Source: JAXGMQ01 sp964613055 (GTDB taxonomy: Bacteria > Caldisericota > Caldisericia > JAAYUI01). Taken from it: a stretch of 64,000 nucleotides of DNA. Where the stretch lies: NCBI GenBank assembly GCA_964613055.1, contig CAZTGD010000002.1, positions 52,880-116,879 on the forward strand. The letters are read 5' to 3'. Positions 1 through 8,749 of this stretch are shown piece after piece. The position numbers and the translations under genes are program-made. Position 1 is the stretch's first letter; the number at the start of each line of letters is the position of its first letter. The notes under the pieces were generated by a model, which made no database searches, was not told where the DNA came from, and saw only the letters and a list, made by a program, of their open reading frames with translations.

Positions 1-1
1 A

Positions 2-205
2 AGAGCCAACAATCTTGCCGATCCCTTCAAGCTTATGAAGATGCAGTCAAACATGATGGTTCCAAAGAAAAAATACGGCAAACTCTCCGATGAAGAAAAA
101 GAAGAGGTATTCGTTAGAGGGATTGTGCGTGATATTGACAGACCAACGTTTATGGATCATTACAAAGCATGTGTATTACTGACCAGAAGGGGGATAAGGC
201 AATGA
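2..205 (+). CDS. 2-oxoacid:ferredoxin oxidoreductase, probable beta subunit (C-terminal end, partial)
   Basis: An open frame enters from the left edge and ends at TGA 203-205, leaving 67 codons. The tail is rich in Lys and Met and has no catalytic motif of its own. Identity comes from context: the next gene is a clear gamma subunit of this enzyme class, and the two overlap by ATGA, as subunit genes of these complexes often do. The TPP-binding beta subunit usually precedes or neighbours gamma and ends in a short segment of this kind. The complex oxidatively decarboxylates a 2-oxoacid to acyl-CoA and reduces ferredoxin in the cytoplasm. The substrate (2-oxoglutarate, pyruvate or branched-chain) cannot be told from this fragment. 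Confidence 0.6.
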   Translation, partial: RANNLADPFKLMKMQSNMMVPKKKYGKLSDEEKEEVFVRGIVRDIDRPTFMDHYKACVLLTRRGIRQ

Positions 206-801
206 TAAATCCTCCATGGAAACAGGTAAATGAAAAAATTTTTGGTGGTAGGAAAGCCGAGTCCGTCAGGTTTACAGGAGCTGGTGGACATGGATTGATT
301 AAAGCCTCTGTGCTTCTGGCTCAAGCGGGAGTATATGACAACATGAATGTCCTGCAATCTCAGGTCTACGGAGCTGAGGCTAGGGGTGGTGCCACAAAGG
401 GAGAAACAGTGGTCAGGAAGGGAAAGATATTCTACCCCAAACTGGTAATACCGGATGTTTTGATTTCCCTTACAAAAGAGGGTTTGGATAAGTATGGTGA
501 TGATGTGACCAATGATGGTTTGATAATATATGATTCCGGCCTCATAACTGATGTTGTGTCATCGGATGATGGACCATACATGTATGGTTTACCTATGTGG
601 GTTGAGTTGATAAAGGAGCTTGGGAAGGGGATAGCGATCAATATTCTGACTCTGGGTGTTCTGATAGCAATGACGGGTATTGTGTCAAGAGCATCTATTG
701 AGAAAGCGATAACGGAGGCATTCAGGCAGGATTTCAAGAAGAGTAACATGTGCGCCCTTGAATTGGGGCATGAACTAGTAAAGGAGATCATCAATGAGTA
801 A
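202..801 (+). CDS. 2-oxoacid:ferredoxin oxidoreductase, gamma subunit
   Basis: The 199-residue protein belongs to the gamma (PorC/KorC-like) family, usually 180-200 residues. The N-terminal glycine-rich stretch RFTGAGGHGLIKAS followed by QVYGAEARGGATKGETV is the family signature for the domain that helps hold CoA and the 2-oxoacid. The ATG at 202 is chosen over an upstream in-frame ATG at 169 because it overlaps the previous stop as ATGA and has AAGGGGGA just upstream. It is translationally coupled to the beta subunit, and its stop overlaps the glnA start by 8 nt, so the three genes form one operon. A 2-oxoglutarate substrate would fit the link to glutamine synthesis, but that is inference. 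Confidence 0.88.
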   Translation: MINPPWKQVNEKIFGGRKAESVRFTGAGGHGLIKASVLLAQAGVYDNMNVLQSQVYGAEARGGATKGETVVRKGKIFYPKLVIPDVLISLTKEGLDKYGDDVTNDGLIIYDSGLITDVVSSDDGPYMYGLPMWVELIKELGKGIAINILTLGVLIAMTGIVSRASIEKAITEAFRQDFKKSNMCALELGHELVKEIINE

Positions 802-2206
802 TGCGAAAAAGAACCTTGAACAGATTTTAGCACTCGGTTGCGACAATGTTGACTTTAAGATTGTAGATGCTGATGGCAGGATGCACCATCTTATGATTCC
901 CACTGCATCACTCACTGAGGAAAGACTTGAATTTGGATTTGGTTTTGATGGTTCCAACTTTGGTTTCGCTAGAACGAGAAAATCAGATTTCATTGCCCGA
1001 CCGGAAATGAATGAATCTGTCAACCTTGATCCCTGCATTGAAGAGCCAGTTGCCACTTTCATGTGCAATGTGTTTGAGGCGGGTGTTGATGTTAAACCGT
1101 TCCCATCAGACCCGAGGGCTATCCTCCGAAAAGCACGTTCTTACATGCAAGAGTTGGGTATTGCCGAGGAATCAGTTTGGGCTCCTGAGCTTGAGTTTCA
1201 TGTGTTTGAGGGCATAAGACTCATCAACAAACCCCACCAGCAGATGTTTGAGATCCTTTCATCCGAGGGTTATTGGGGACAGGAAGAAGATGACATGTTT
1301 TCCGTTGTTCGGATTCCAAAGAAGGGTGGGTATCACGTTGTTCCACCCTATGATACTTCAATGTATGTCCGAATGTCTGCTGTTCGCATGCTAACCGATA
1401 TGGGTTTCGATGTGAAGTATCACCATCATGAGGTGGGCGGACCTGGTCAACAGGAGATTGAATACAACCTACAGGAGATGATGAAAGCTGCTGATTCGAT
1501 AGTCTGGGGTAAGTACATTGTAAGGAATGTATCAGCGAATATGGGTCTTCATGCCACCTTCATCCCAAAACCAATTTTTGGTGAGGCTGGCAATGGGATG
1601 CACGTGCATCATTGTCTGATAGGTAAAAACTCTGCTACTGTGTTTGCAGATGAGAACGGATATATGGGTCTTTCAAGGATGGCTTTATCATTCCTTGCTG
1701 GTATCCTTGAACATGCACCAGCGCTTGCCGCCATCTCAAACCCCTCAACAAATTCCTACAAGCGTTTGGTAAGAGGACATGAAGCGCCCTGTAATGTTTG
1801 TTATGGTATGGCAAACAGGAATGCCGCACTCAGGATACCGGCATACGCCACCAAAGCCGAGGAGAAGAGATTTGAGTACAGGGTGGGTGATGCAACTGCA
1901 AACCCATATCTAATGCTGTCAGCTGTTCTGATGGCAGGTTTAGATGGAGTTAAGAAGGAAATGAATCCAGAAGGTAAGTTTGGACCACTCGAGAAGATGC
2001 CAGAAGGGTGGGAGCCAAAAACATCCATACCAGCATCACTCAAGGAAGCGTTGGATGAACTGAAGAAGGATCATCAGTTCCTGCTTGAGGGTGGAGTGTT
2101 TACATCAGAGATGATTGAGAAGCACATTGAGGATAAGATGAAGGATCATCTGAAGCTTGAACGTATGACAAATCCCATTGAGTTTGAGATGTATGATTAT
2201 CTATAG
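794..2206 (+). CDS. glnA: Glutamine synthetase, type I
   Basis: Glutamine synthetase makes glutamine from glutamate, ammonia and ATP in the cytoplasm. The 470-residue length fits a type I dodecameric enzyme. Visible motifs are FGFDGSNFGFARTRKSDF (beta-grasp region), APELEFHVFE (metal-binding Glu), ATFIPKPIFGEAGNGMHVHH (ATP/metal site), SYKRLVRGHEAP, NRNAALRIP and RFEYRVGDATANPYL (catalytic end). The usual LVPG reads LVRG here, a Pro-to-Arg change. No obvious adenylylation segment is seen near the C-terminus, so the I-alpha (feedback-inhibited) form is more likely. AAGGAG precedes the ATG, which overlaps the end of the oxidoreductase gamma gene by 8 nt. The gene ends 2 bp before the stop of a convergent gene, with no clear terminator between them. 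Confidence 0.96.
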   Translation: MSNAKKNLEQILALGCDNVDFKIVDADGRMHHLMIPTASLTEERLEFGFGFDGSNFGFARTRKSDFIARPEMNESVNLDPCIEEPVATFMCNVFEAGVDVKPFPSDPRAILRKARSYMQELGIAEESVWAPELEFHVFEGIRLINKPHQQMFEILSSEGYWGQEEDDMFSVVRIPKKGGYHVVPPYDTSMYVRMSAVRMLTDMGFDVKYHHHEVGGPGQQEIEYNLQEMMKAADSIVWGKYIVRNVSANMGLHATFIPKPIFGEAGNGMHVHHCLIGKNSATVFADENGYMGLSRMALSFLAGILEHAPALAAISNPSTNSYKRLVRGHEAPCNVCYGMANRNAALRIPAYATKAEEKRFEYRVGDATANPYLMLSAVLMAGLDGVKKEMNPEGKFGPLEKMPEGWEPKTSIPASLKEALDELKKDHQFLLEGGVFTSEMIEKHIEDKMKDHLKLERMTNPIEFEMYDYL

Positions 2207-2208
2207 GT

Positions 2209-3159
2209 TTACTCATAGATTCTGTATTTATCGTTTTCGAAACCCAATGTTTCATTTGTTTCGAAAAGCTTTGGTTTTCTAATATTTCTAATGAATAGTT
2301 GCGAAATACCAAAATATACAAAGTGTATTGAAAGCAATTCATGGGCTGATATTTGATTAAGAAGTTTGTATTTGTGTCTGTATCTTTTTGATAAAATATA
2401 TGAAAATTCATTTTTATTGTACTTAGATTGATATAGATTGATGGCATTGAATTTACCAATATCATCTGTATAGTATGTTTTAATTATGTTATTGATATCT
2501 CCTATTTTATATTTATCTTCTTTGTTTCTTCGTTTTTGGTGTATGACACATAGATTTCTGATAAACTCATCAATGACTTGATCTAAGAAAATCATTTCAG
2601 ATTCTCTTTCTTTTACAGATTTTTTGAATTCTTCATCAGTAACATCCTGCAAAAATGCTTCTTTCCTAATGGCAATTGTTGTATTACCTCCAATATTGAA
2701 TCCATAAGAGTATCCACAAGATACCCATAATTTATGAAATACGTTGTGTTGTAATTGGTTTCTTAGATATCTAATCAGTTTTATATGATAATTTTCAGTT
2801 GTATTTTTTGGTAGGGATACATCTTTATTAATTAGATCAATGTATGTTTTTGATAGAAGAATTAAATTGATAGTCGACATCTCTAGTTCAGTATCCCACC
2901 GAATTGGTATTTTTACTTTGAAATACTGCTTATCCTTACTAATATTTTCAAAATTATAGTCGTTTTCAAACAAATAATACTCTATTTCTCTACATTTATC
3001 TCGAAGAGTCAAATAGCTTAGAATGACTAGGAAAAAATGACGATATGTACAATAATAATTATTTATTAACTTTAGTTCTTCAATACAGTTATCTTTTACA
3101 TCAGTTTCTCTTATTCGAAAATGACTATTTTTATCATAATCAACTATGTACCTATTCAT
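2209..3159 (-). CDS. Hypothetical protein with a HEPN-type RNxxxH motif
   Basis: This 316-residue protein is not assigned to a named family. It is rich in Lys, Asn, Ile and Tyr and its DNA looks more AT-rich than its neighbours, which suggests horizontal transfer. Residues 133-138 read RNQLQH inside a predicted helical stretch (LIRYLRNQLQHNVFHKLW), an exact match to the RNxxxH active-site pattern of HEPN ribonucleases, in which a polar residue follows Arg. A hydrophobic helix lies near residues 35-52. The ATG at 3157-3159 overlaps the mnmA stop by 8 nt, so it is probably co-translated with mnmA as the last gene of the operon. A HEPN function is inference from one motif. No antitoxin partner gene is visible. 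Confidence 0.6.
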   Translation of the reverse strand: MNRYIVDYDKNSHFRIRETDVKDNCIEELKLINNYYCTYRHFFLVILSYLTLRDKCREIEYYLFENDYNFENISKDKQYFKVKIPIRWDTELEMSTINLILLSKTYIDLINKDVSLPKNTTENYHIKLIRYLRNQLQHNVFHKLWVSCGYSYGFNIGGNTTIAIRKEAFLQDVTDEEFKKSVKERESEMIFLDQVIDEFIRNLCVIHQKRRNKEDKYKIGDINNIIKTYYTDDIGKFNAINLYQSKYNKNEFSYILSKRYRHKYKLLNQISAHELLSIHFVYFGISQLFIRNIRKPKLFETNETLGFENDKYRIYE

Positions 3160-4123
3160 TTCTTATTACTCCTGAACCAACAACCACTTCTCCAACATAG
3201 AACACAGCAAACTGACCAGGAGTTGTTGCAAACACTGGCTTCTCAGTTGCAACGATATTTCCATCAATCCTGCATGATATCGGTTTGGCTCGATATCTGG
3301 TCATCACGCTCAGTTCTTCGAATATGTCAAGTCTTAAGTCTGAGATAATGAAACTGTTTCTCATTACGTCAGATTTTCTGCCGACGATGAGTATATTATT
3401 TTGAAAATCTCTCTCAATGACATACCATGGACCATTCCCCAGTTTAAGACCACTCCGTTGACCTATCGTGTACGCGAGTAATCCCTCGTGCTGTCCAAGT
3501 ATTTTGCCTTTGTTTGTGATAATATCTCCACGCTTGCCGAACCCTATATTCTTCTGAATCCATCTTCGAGTGTCACCGCTTGCAAAGCATGTGTCTTGAC
3601 TTGTAGGGAGGGTTGGCAGATCAGCAACAAGAACCTCTGATTCTTCTCTTTTAACGTTACTGAGGGGAAGTATCAGTTTACTTATGATTTCATTTGGGAC
3701 TCTTGCAAGAACGTAACTCTGGTCTTTTGATTGATCTTCCCCTCTGGAAATGTGTTTACTACCAAATCTATCTACAACCTTGGCGTAATGACCCGTTGCA
3801 ATGTAATCGAAAGAATGAGAAATAGCATAGTCATATAGTGCTTTGAATTTTACGTTTTCATTGCAGATAACGCATGGATTTGGAGTTTCTCCGTTCAGAT
3901 TGCTATTTATAAAGTACGTAAGAACTTGCTCGTGAAACAGATCGGATGTGTCTAAGAACTCTGATTCAATACTCAGCATATTTGTAAGGTTTAGGATTTG
4001 GTCTCTGTTTGAATCATCACACATCGAGAGTGTCAGTGCTGTGACTTTAAAACCCTCATTCTTAAGCAAGATCACGCAAGCTGTTGAATCAACGCCTGCA
4101 GAATAACCGACTAGAACCTTCAA
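3152..4123 (-). CDS. mnmA: tRNA-specific 2-thiouridylase MnmA
   Basis: MnmA puts sulfur on C2 of the wobble uridine (U34) in tRNAs for Glu, Gln and Lys, using ATP and a persulfide relay. The 323-residue protein begins with the PP-loop MKVLVGYSAGVDSTA, where the usual SGGVDS reads SAGVDS. TPNPCVICNENVKF holds the first catalytic Cys and SQDTCFASGD the second, so both are present. ATGHYAK is the usual conserved motif. It is slightly shorter than the typical 340-370 residues. It lies 4 nt downstream of the HAD-like gene and overlaps the HEPN-like gene, making the middle member of a three-gene operon. Confidence 0.93.
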   Translation of the reverse strand: MKVLVGYSAGVDSTACVILLKNEGFKVTALTLSMCDDSNRDQILNLTNMLSIESEFLDTSDLFHEQVLTYFINSNLNGETPNPCVICNENVKFKALYDYAISHSFDYIATGHYAKVVDRFGSKHISRGEDQSKDQSYVLARVPNEIISKLILPLSNVKREESEVLVADLPTLPTSQDTCFASGDTRRWIQKNIGFGKRGDIITNKGKILGQHEGLLAYTIGQRSGLKLGNGPWYVIERDFQNNILIVGRKSDVMRNSFIISDLRLDIFEELSVMTRYRAKPISCRIDGNIVATEKPVFATTPGQFAVFYVGEVVVGSGVIRNE

Positions 4124-4127
4124 GATG

Positions 4128-4895
4128 CTACAATCTTTGAATCATCGCAGGCAACTCAAGCAAAGATGCGATCTGGGGTGAATAGTCAGATGATTTGCCG
4201 GTAATTGGATTTGCAAAAAGCACTGCCTTCATCCCTATTTCTTCAGCGCTTATACAATCCTTGTTTTCATCATCTCCAACCATTACACACTCCTCAGGTT
4301 CAAGATTCATATTGTTTAACATTGAAAGAAAACTTTTTTTGTGAGGTTTTCTGTAGCCCTGGTTATCTGAGAAATATGTGTATCTTATTCGGCTGAGTAG
4401 TTCAGGATAAGCGCGCAGGATCATTTCACCAGACAAACGTTCGGTGTTTGAGATGAGTCCGAGTCTGTATCTTCTGGAGAGTCTTTCAACAAGTCTCCTG
4501 GATCCTGGTACTTCGGGGCTGATATATATGATACCAGCTTTGTTGTATGCCTTTATCTCTTTAGCAAGGATTGAATTATTGACCTTTATTCGAAGCACCT
4601 CGTTGAACACGCGAATCTGCTCTTTCACTGAGACGCCACGTTGATCTCTAGCCTTTCTTCTGATCATGCTTGAAATACCGTCGTATGCGTATGATAACTG
4701 TTTTCTCGTAATCACATGACCGGAAAGAGAAATAACTGTGTGTAGCCTTGATATTCTATCCTCGCGCCTTTTCTTTTCGATGAGAGGGAGATCGTATACA
4801 AGAGTGTTCCAAAAGTCCAGTATCACACCTCTTATCTCACTTTTCTCTCCGTGCACTGTATCATTATCGTTGATAGACATTACACAGTCAAGCAT
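4128..4895 (-). CDS. HAD-superfamily hydrolase
   Basis: The 255-residue protein is a haloacid dehalogenase-type phosphatase. Motif I is LDFWNTL (the nucleophile Asp is kept; the second Asp of DxD is replaced by Trp, as in some dehalogenase-like branches). Motif II is ISNTER, motif III the Lys in GYRKPHKKSF, and motif IV VMVGDDENKD with its acidic metal ligands. An alpha-helical cap lies between motifs I and II. Substrate is unknown. The ATG at 4895 has AAGG upstream; a second in-frame ATG six codons later is possible. It is the first gene of the operon with mnmA. Its 5' end faces the rpsO promoter across about 110 bp. Confidence 0.85.
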   Translation of the reverse strand: MLDCVMSINDNDTVHGEKSEIRGVILDFWNTLVYDLPLIEKKRREDRISRLHTVISLSGHVITRKQLSYAYDGISSMIRRKARDQRGVSVKEQIRVFNEVLRIKVNNSILAKEIKAYNKAGIIYISPEVPGSRRLVERLSRRYRLGLISNTERLSGEMILRAYPELLSRIRYTYFSDNQGYRKPHKKSFLSMLNNMNLEPEECVMVGDDENKDCISAEEIGMKAVLFANPITGKSSDYSPQIASLLELPAMIQRL

Positions 4896-4912
4896 TTAAA
4901 TACCTTTTTTCC

Positions 4913-4940
4913 TTGATTGCTGGTTTATTCATGCTAGCAT
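4913..4940 (+). promoter_or_regulatory. Putative sigma-70 promoter of the rpsO-pnp operon
   Basis: TTGATT (4913-4918) and TAGCAT (4935-4940) are separated by 16 bp, and TG one base upstream of the -10 makes it an extended -10 (TGCTAGCAT). It lies about 65 nt upstream of rpsO in the divergent gap. The match is only moderate. Confidence 0.4.
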
Positions 4941-5007
4941 TCAGCTATACCCATGCCTCGTTTCTCGGCACAGCATCGGTTGCGAGGTTTGTGGAAAGGA
5001 GATACAG

Positions 5008-5274
5008 ATGTATACAAGTGAAGAGAAGAAGCAAGTGGTTGAAAAATTTGCAATTCACGAGGGTGATACAGGATCACCAGAGGTTCAGGTCGCGTTGCTC
5101 ACAGAGAGGATTAATAACCTTGCAAAGCATCTTGAAACCAACAAGCATGATAATACAAGCAGAAAAGGTCTTCTGCACATGGTCGGGAAAAGACACAAAC
5201 TCCTCAGGTATTTGAGAAATACTGATGAGAAAAGGTATCTTAATCTCATTGAAGAGCTTGGACTACGTAAATAA
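5008..5274 (+). CDS. rpsO: Ribosomal protein S15
   Basis: The 88-residue protein matches S15 in length and sequence. It shows the conserved helix-rich core with GDTGSPEVQVALLTERIN and the rRNA-binding KRHKLLRYL segment near residues 64-72. S15 binds the 16S rRNA central domain early in 30S assembly. The ATG at 5008 has AAAGGAGA 6 nt upstream. The stop shares its final A with the pnp start (TAATG). Pairing of rpsO with pnp is widespread in bacteria, and S15 often represses its own mRNA. No leader structure could be confirmed by eye. Confidence 0.97.
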   Translation: MYTSEEKKQVVEKFAIHEGDTGSPEVQVALLTERINNLAKHLETNKHDNTSRKGLLHMVGKRHKLLRYLRNTDEKRYLNLIEELGLRK

Positions 5275-7511
5275 TGCAGATTATTGAAACGGTAGAGCTA
5301 GGACGGAAGTGCCATATAGCAAAAGCTGAGATTGATGGTAAAGAGATTGAGATAAAGGTCGGTAAAGTTGCTGAACAGGCAGGAGGTTCTGCGCTTGTTA
5401 CTATGGGTGGAACAGTTGTTCTCGCGACAGCCTGTATGTCTGATAAACCACGTGAAGGTGTTGATTTCTTCCCATTGGTTGTAGACTACACAGAAAACAT
5501 GTTTGCAGCCGGTAAGATACCCGGAGGTTTCTTCAAACGAGGAGGAAGACCAACCGATCAGGAGATACTACGTTCAAGGATGATTGACCGACCCATCAGA
5601 CCACTCTTCCCGAAACACACCAGGAATGAGATACAAGTCCTCGTAAATGTCTTATCAGCCGATGGTGTTAACTCGCCTGATATCCTTGGAATAATTGGAG
5701 CATCCACAGCCTTGATGCTTTCCCATGCTCCATTTGATGGACCCATTGCCGCTGTCAGAGTTGGAATGAAGGACGGTGAAACCCTGATCAACCCTCCTCA
5801 AAATGAGATTGGGAATCTTGATCTTGATCTAGTAGCGGTAGGCACTAGTGAAGCGATAATGATGGTTGAAGCGAGTGCCACTGAAGTTTCAGAGGAACAG
5901 TTCGAGGATTCACTCAAGGTTGCCTGGGATATCTGGGGGGATGTCATCTCTGCGCAGATTGAGTTGGCAAAGCTTGACGGCAAACCAAAGAGAGAGATCC
6001 AACCATTGGATGTTAATGACGAAGTACTGGAGTTTGTTCGCAAGGAAGTGTTTGCTAATGGTGATGATATCCTTTTTAACCCAAACAAAGCCCAGAGAGA
6101 GGGTGCTGAAGGTGATTTCCGCTCTTCAATCCAGGAAGCAGTTGAGACAAAATTCACAGAAGAGCAGGCAGAAACCTTTGGCAATTCGTTTGATATTGCT
6201 TTGAAGGAGTTTGTTCGAGATCGTATTGTTTCAAAGGGAGTCAGACCCGACGGCAGAGCTGTTGATGAGATTCGAAAGATAGATATGGAGGCAGGACCTC
6301 TACCCAATGTGCACGGTTCAGGTCTGTTTCTCAGAGGTCAAACACAGGTACTTTCCATTGCTGTCCTTGGTTCAAAGAACGAGGGTCAGCTCATAGAGAA
6401 CCTTACAACAGATCATTTACAACACTATATGCACTACTATAGCTTCCCACCATTCAGTGTTGGAGAGGTGCGTCCAATGCGCGGTCCGTCAAGACGCGAC
6501 AAGGGTCATGGAAACCTGGCTGAAAAAGCGTTACTTCCGCTTGTTCCAGATGAGGATACCTTCCCATATGCAATTCAGGTCTTCTCAAATGTCCTCGAGA
6601 GCAATGGCTCATCATCCATGGCATCGGTATGTGGAAGCTCTCTGGCACTGATGGATGCCGGTGTACCACTGAAGAAACCTGTAGCCGGAATTGCGATGGG
6701 TTTAATTGCCAAGGACGACAACATCAGAATCCTCACAGACATACAGGGTGTTGAGGATGCATTAGGTGATATGGACTTCAAGGTTGCAGGCACGAGAGAC
6801 GGAATTACAGCAATTCAGATGGATATAAAACTCAAAGGCATCAATATGGAGATCATCCATAAATCCCTTGCACAGGCAAGAGAGGGTCGACTTTTCATCC
6901 TCAATAAGATGAGTGAGTGTCTTGATGCGTCACGTCCCGAACTCTCCGACAACGCTCCAAGGGTATTTGTTGTGAACATTGATTCAGACAAGATTAGAGA
7001 CATAATCGGTCAGGGTGGAAAGGTCATCAAGAAGATCATTGAGGACACTGAGTGCAAGATCGATGTTGAGCAAGATGGCACTGTCTATATAACCGCTCCA
7101 AACAAGGAGATGGGACTCAACGCCAAGAGGGTGATCGAAGAGATAGTTGAGGATGTGAAGGAAGGTAAAACCTATCTCGGCAAGGTGACTTCAATAAGAG
7201 ACTTTGGTGCTTTCGTTGATATTGGTAAGGGAGGCAAGGAAGGTCTCCTACATATATCTGAGATTGCCAACTACAGGGTCAACAAGGTTGAGGATGAGCT
7301 GAAGATAGGTCAAGAATTAATGGTTATGGTCAAGCGTGTGGACGATGAGGGCAAGATTGCGCTGACGAAGAAGGGGTTGATAGATTCAAGCAACAGTGGT
7401 TCTGCATCTAAACCAAACAATGACAACCATCATGATAAGAGAAGAAAACACTCGAATAACAACAGCAAGCCAAAGAACTTTAAACGCTACAAGGACAAGA
7501 ACAATAGGTGA
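5274..7511 (+). CDS. pnp: Polyribonucleotide nucleotidyltransferase (PNPase)
   Basis: PNPase degrades RNA 3' to 5' by phosphorolysis and can add tails in reverse. The 745 residues carry, in order, RNase PH domain 1 (about 15-145), an all-alpha linker, RNase PH domain 2 (from about 320), the metal-site motif GDMDFKVAG near 498-506, a KH domain (about 562-625, with IIGQGGKVIKKI) and an S1 domain (about 630-700, with SIRDFGAFVDI). The last 40 residues form a Lys/Asn/His-rich basic tail beyond S1, a likely disordered RNA or partner contact. The gene follows rpsO and its stop overlaps the GTG of the M16 protease gene. RNase J lies three genes downstream in the same operon. Confidence 0.97.
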   Translation: MQIIETVELGRKCHIAKAEIDGKEIEIKVGKVAEQAGGSALVTMGGTVVLATACMSDKPREGVDFFPLVVDYTENMFAAGKIPGGFFKRGGRPTDQEILRSRMIDRPIRPLFPKHTRNEIQVLVNVLSADGVNSPDILGIIGASTALMLSHAPFDGPIAAVRVGMKDGETLINPPQNEIGNLDLDLVAVGTSEAIMMVEASATEVSEEQFEDSLKVAWDIWGDVISAQIELAKLDGKPKREIQPLDVNDEVLEFVRKEVFANGDDILFNPNKAQREGAEGDFRSSIQEAVETKFTEEQAETFGNSFDIALKEFVRDRIVSKGVRPDGRAVDEIRKIDMEAGPLPNVHGSGLFLRGQTQVLSIAVLGSKNEGQLIENLTTDHLQHYMHYYSFPPFSVGEVRPMRGPSRRDKGHGNLAEKALLPLVPDEDTFPYAIQVFSNVLESNGSSSMASVCGSSLALMDAGVPLKKPVAGIAMGLIAKDDNIRILTDIQGVEDALGDMDFKVAGTRDGITAIQMDIKLKGINMEIIHKSLAQAREGRLFILNKMSECLDASRPELSDNAPRVFVVNIDSDKIRDIIGQGGKVIKKIIEDTECKIDVEQDGTVYITAPNKEMGLNAKRVIEEIVEDVKEGKTYLGKVTSIRDFGAFVDIGKGGKEGLLHISEIANYRVNKVEDELKIGQELMVMVKRVDDEGKIALTKKGLIDSSNSGSASKPNNDNHHDKRRKHSNNNSKPKNFKRYKDKNNR

Positions 7512-8749
7512 GGTTGATAAACCAAACGATACCTGATTTTAAATCGGTTGCGTGCGGTATTTTCTTGCCTGTTGGGTCATCCACAGAACCAAAAAAACTT
7601 GCAGGCATTTCGCATTTCATGGAGCACCTCGTCTTCAAGGGTAGCAAGAGGTTTAACTCTGACTCAATCGCCAACAGCATTGACGCGACTGGTGGTTCTG
7701 TGAATGCATACACGTCTGTCGAACTCACAGCATTCTATTTCAAGGTACTCAGAGATGATGTGTCGAGTATCTTGGACATATTTCTTGATATCGTTTTCTC
7801 CCCCAAACTCGATGAATCAGATATCAACAGAGAAAAAGGTGTAGTGCTTTCAGAAATCGCCTCAATGCTTGACGATCCAGATGATCTATCGCACAACGGG
7901 ATATTCGAGGTTTGCTGGGATGGACATCCAGCGGCAAGACCTGTGCTGGGTTATTCGGATGTCATCGAGAATCTGTCAACCACGGCTATAGCTCAATTCC
8001 ACAACGGTAATTACCTGCAAAGCGATGCAGTTATATCGTTTTGTGGTGGCATGACTGAGGATGAGATAATCGAATTACTTTCTTCGAAGGGTGTAGAGGC
8101 TGAAACATCAATACCACAAATACAATCTGAGGAGATAAGTCGACCAGCATTCGGCACCGGTACATATGCCAAGGAGTTTGACTCTGAACAAGTTTATTTC
8201 AACTACTCGTGGCGAGGACTTGACCTTGATTCAGAAGACATCGAAAAGACCTTGGTAGCGGAAGCAATTCTTTCAGGTTCATACAGCTCAAGACTGTTTC
8301 GTAGACTTAGAGAACAAGAGGGTTTGGTCTATTCTATTTCAGGATTGTCTCATATGTTCACGTTTGGTGGTTTGATGGGTATTCATGGCTCTGTTCCCAA
8401 AGGCAAATACAGGAAGATGGATGCTATTTTGTGTGAAGAGCTTGACAGTTTCAGATCTACAGGAGTCACGCACGAAGAGCTTGATCGATCAAAGAGGATG
8501 ATACGCGGATCGGTTGCCATCTCTCTTGAGGGCAATATGGCATCAATGCACCGAAATGGAAAGCTGGCTTTGCTTCTAGGGTCTGTGAAGTCCCTTGACA
8601 CCTTGCTTGATAGAATAGATGCAATTGATTTCGATGAGATGAATGACTACATTCGGACACTCATTCCTGACGAATACTCGGTGTCTGTTGTTGGAAAGGA
8701 TATTGAAAGGACAACTGGTATACCAGTAGGTTGTAGAAGAAGGACATAG
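7508..8749 (+). CDS. M16 family zinc peptidase (insulinase/processing-peptidase-like)
   Basis: The 413-residue protein has the inverted zinc motif HFMEH at residues 36-40 and the third ligand Glu116, 76 residues after the second His, the classic M16B spacing. Two homologous M16 halves fit the length, and RRLREQEGLVYSISG in the second half is the usual Arg/Tyr substrate-contact segment. Such enzymes act as dimers on peptides in a closed chamber. The GTG start overlaps the pnp stop (GTGA). An M16 gene after pnp is common in Gram-positive lineages. The natural substrate is unknown. Confidence 0.92.
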   Translation: MRLINQTIPDFKSVACGIFLPVGSSTEPKKLAGISHFMEHLVFKGSKRFNSDSIANSIDATGGSVNAYTSVELTAFYFKVLRDDVSSILDIFLDIVFSPKLDESDINREKGVVLSEIASMLDDPDDLSHNGIFEVCWDGHPAARPVLGYSDVIENLSTTAIAQFHNGNYLQSDAVISFCGGMTEDEIIELLSSKGVEAETSIPQIQSEEISRPAFGTGTYAKEFDSEQVYFNYSWRGLDLDSEDIEKTLVAEAILSGSYSSRLFRRLREQEGLVYSISGLSHMFTFGGLMGIHGSVPKGKYRKMDAILCEELDSFRSTGVTHEELDRSKRMIRGSVAISLEGNMASMHRNGKLALLLGSVKSLDTLLDRIDAIDFDEMNDYIRTLIPDEYSVSVVGKDIERTTGIPVGCRRRT

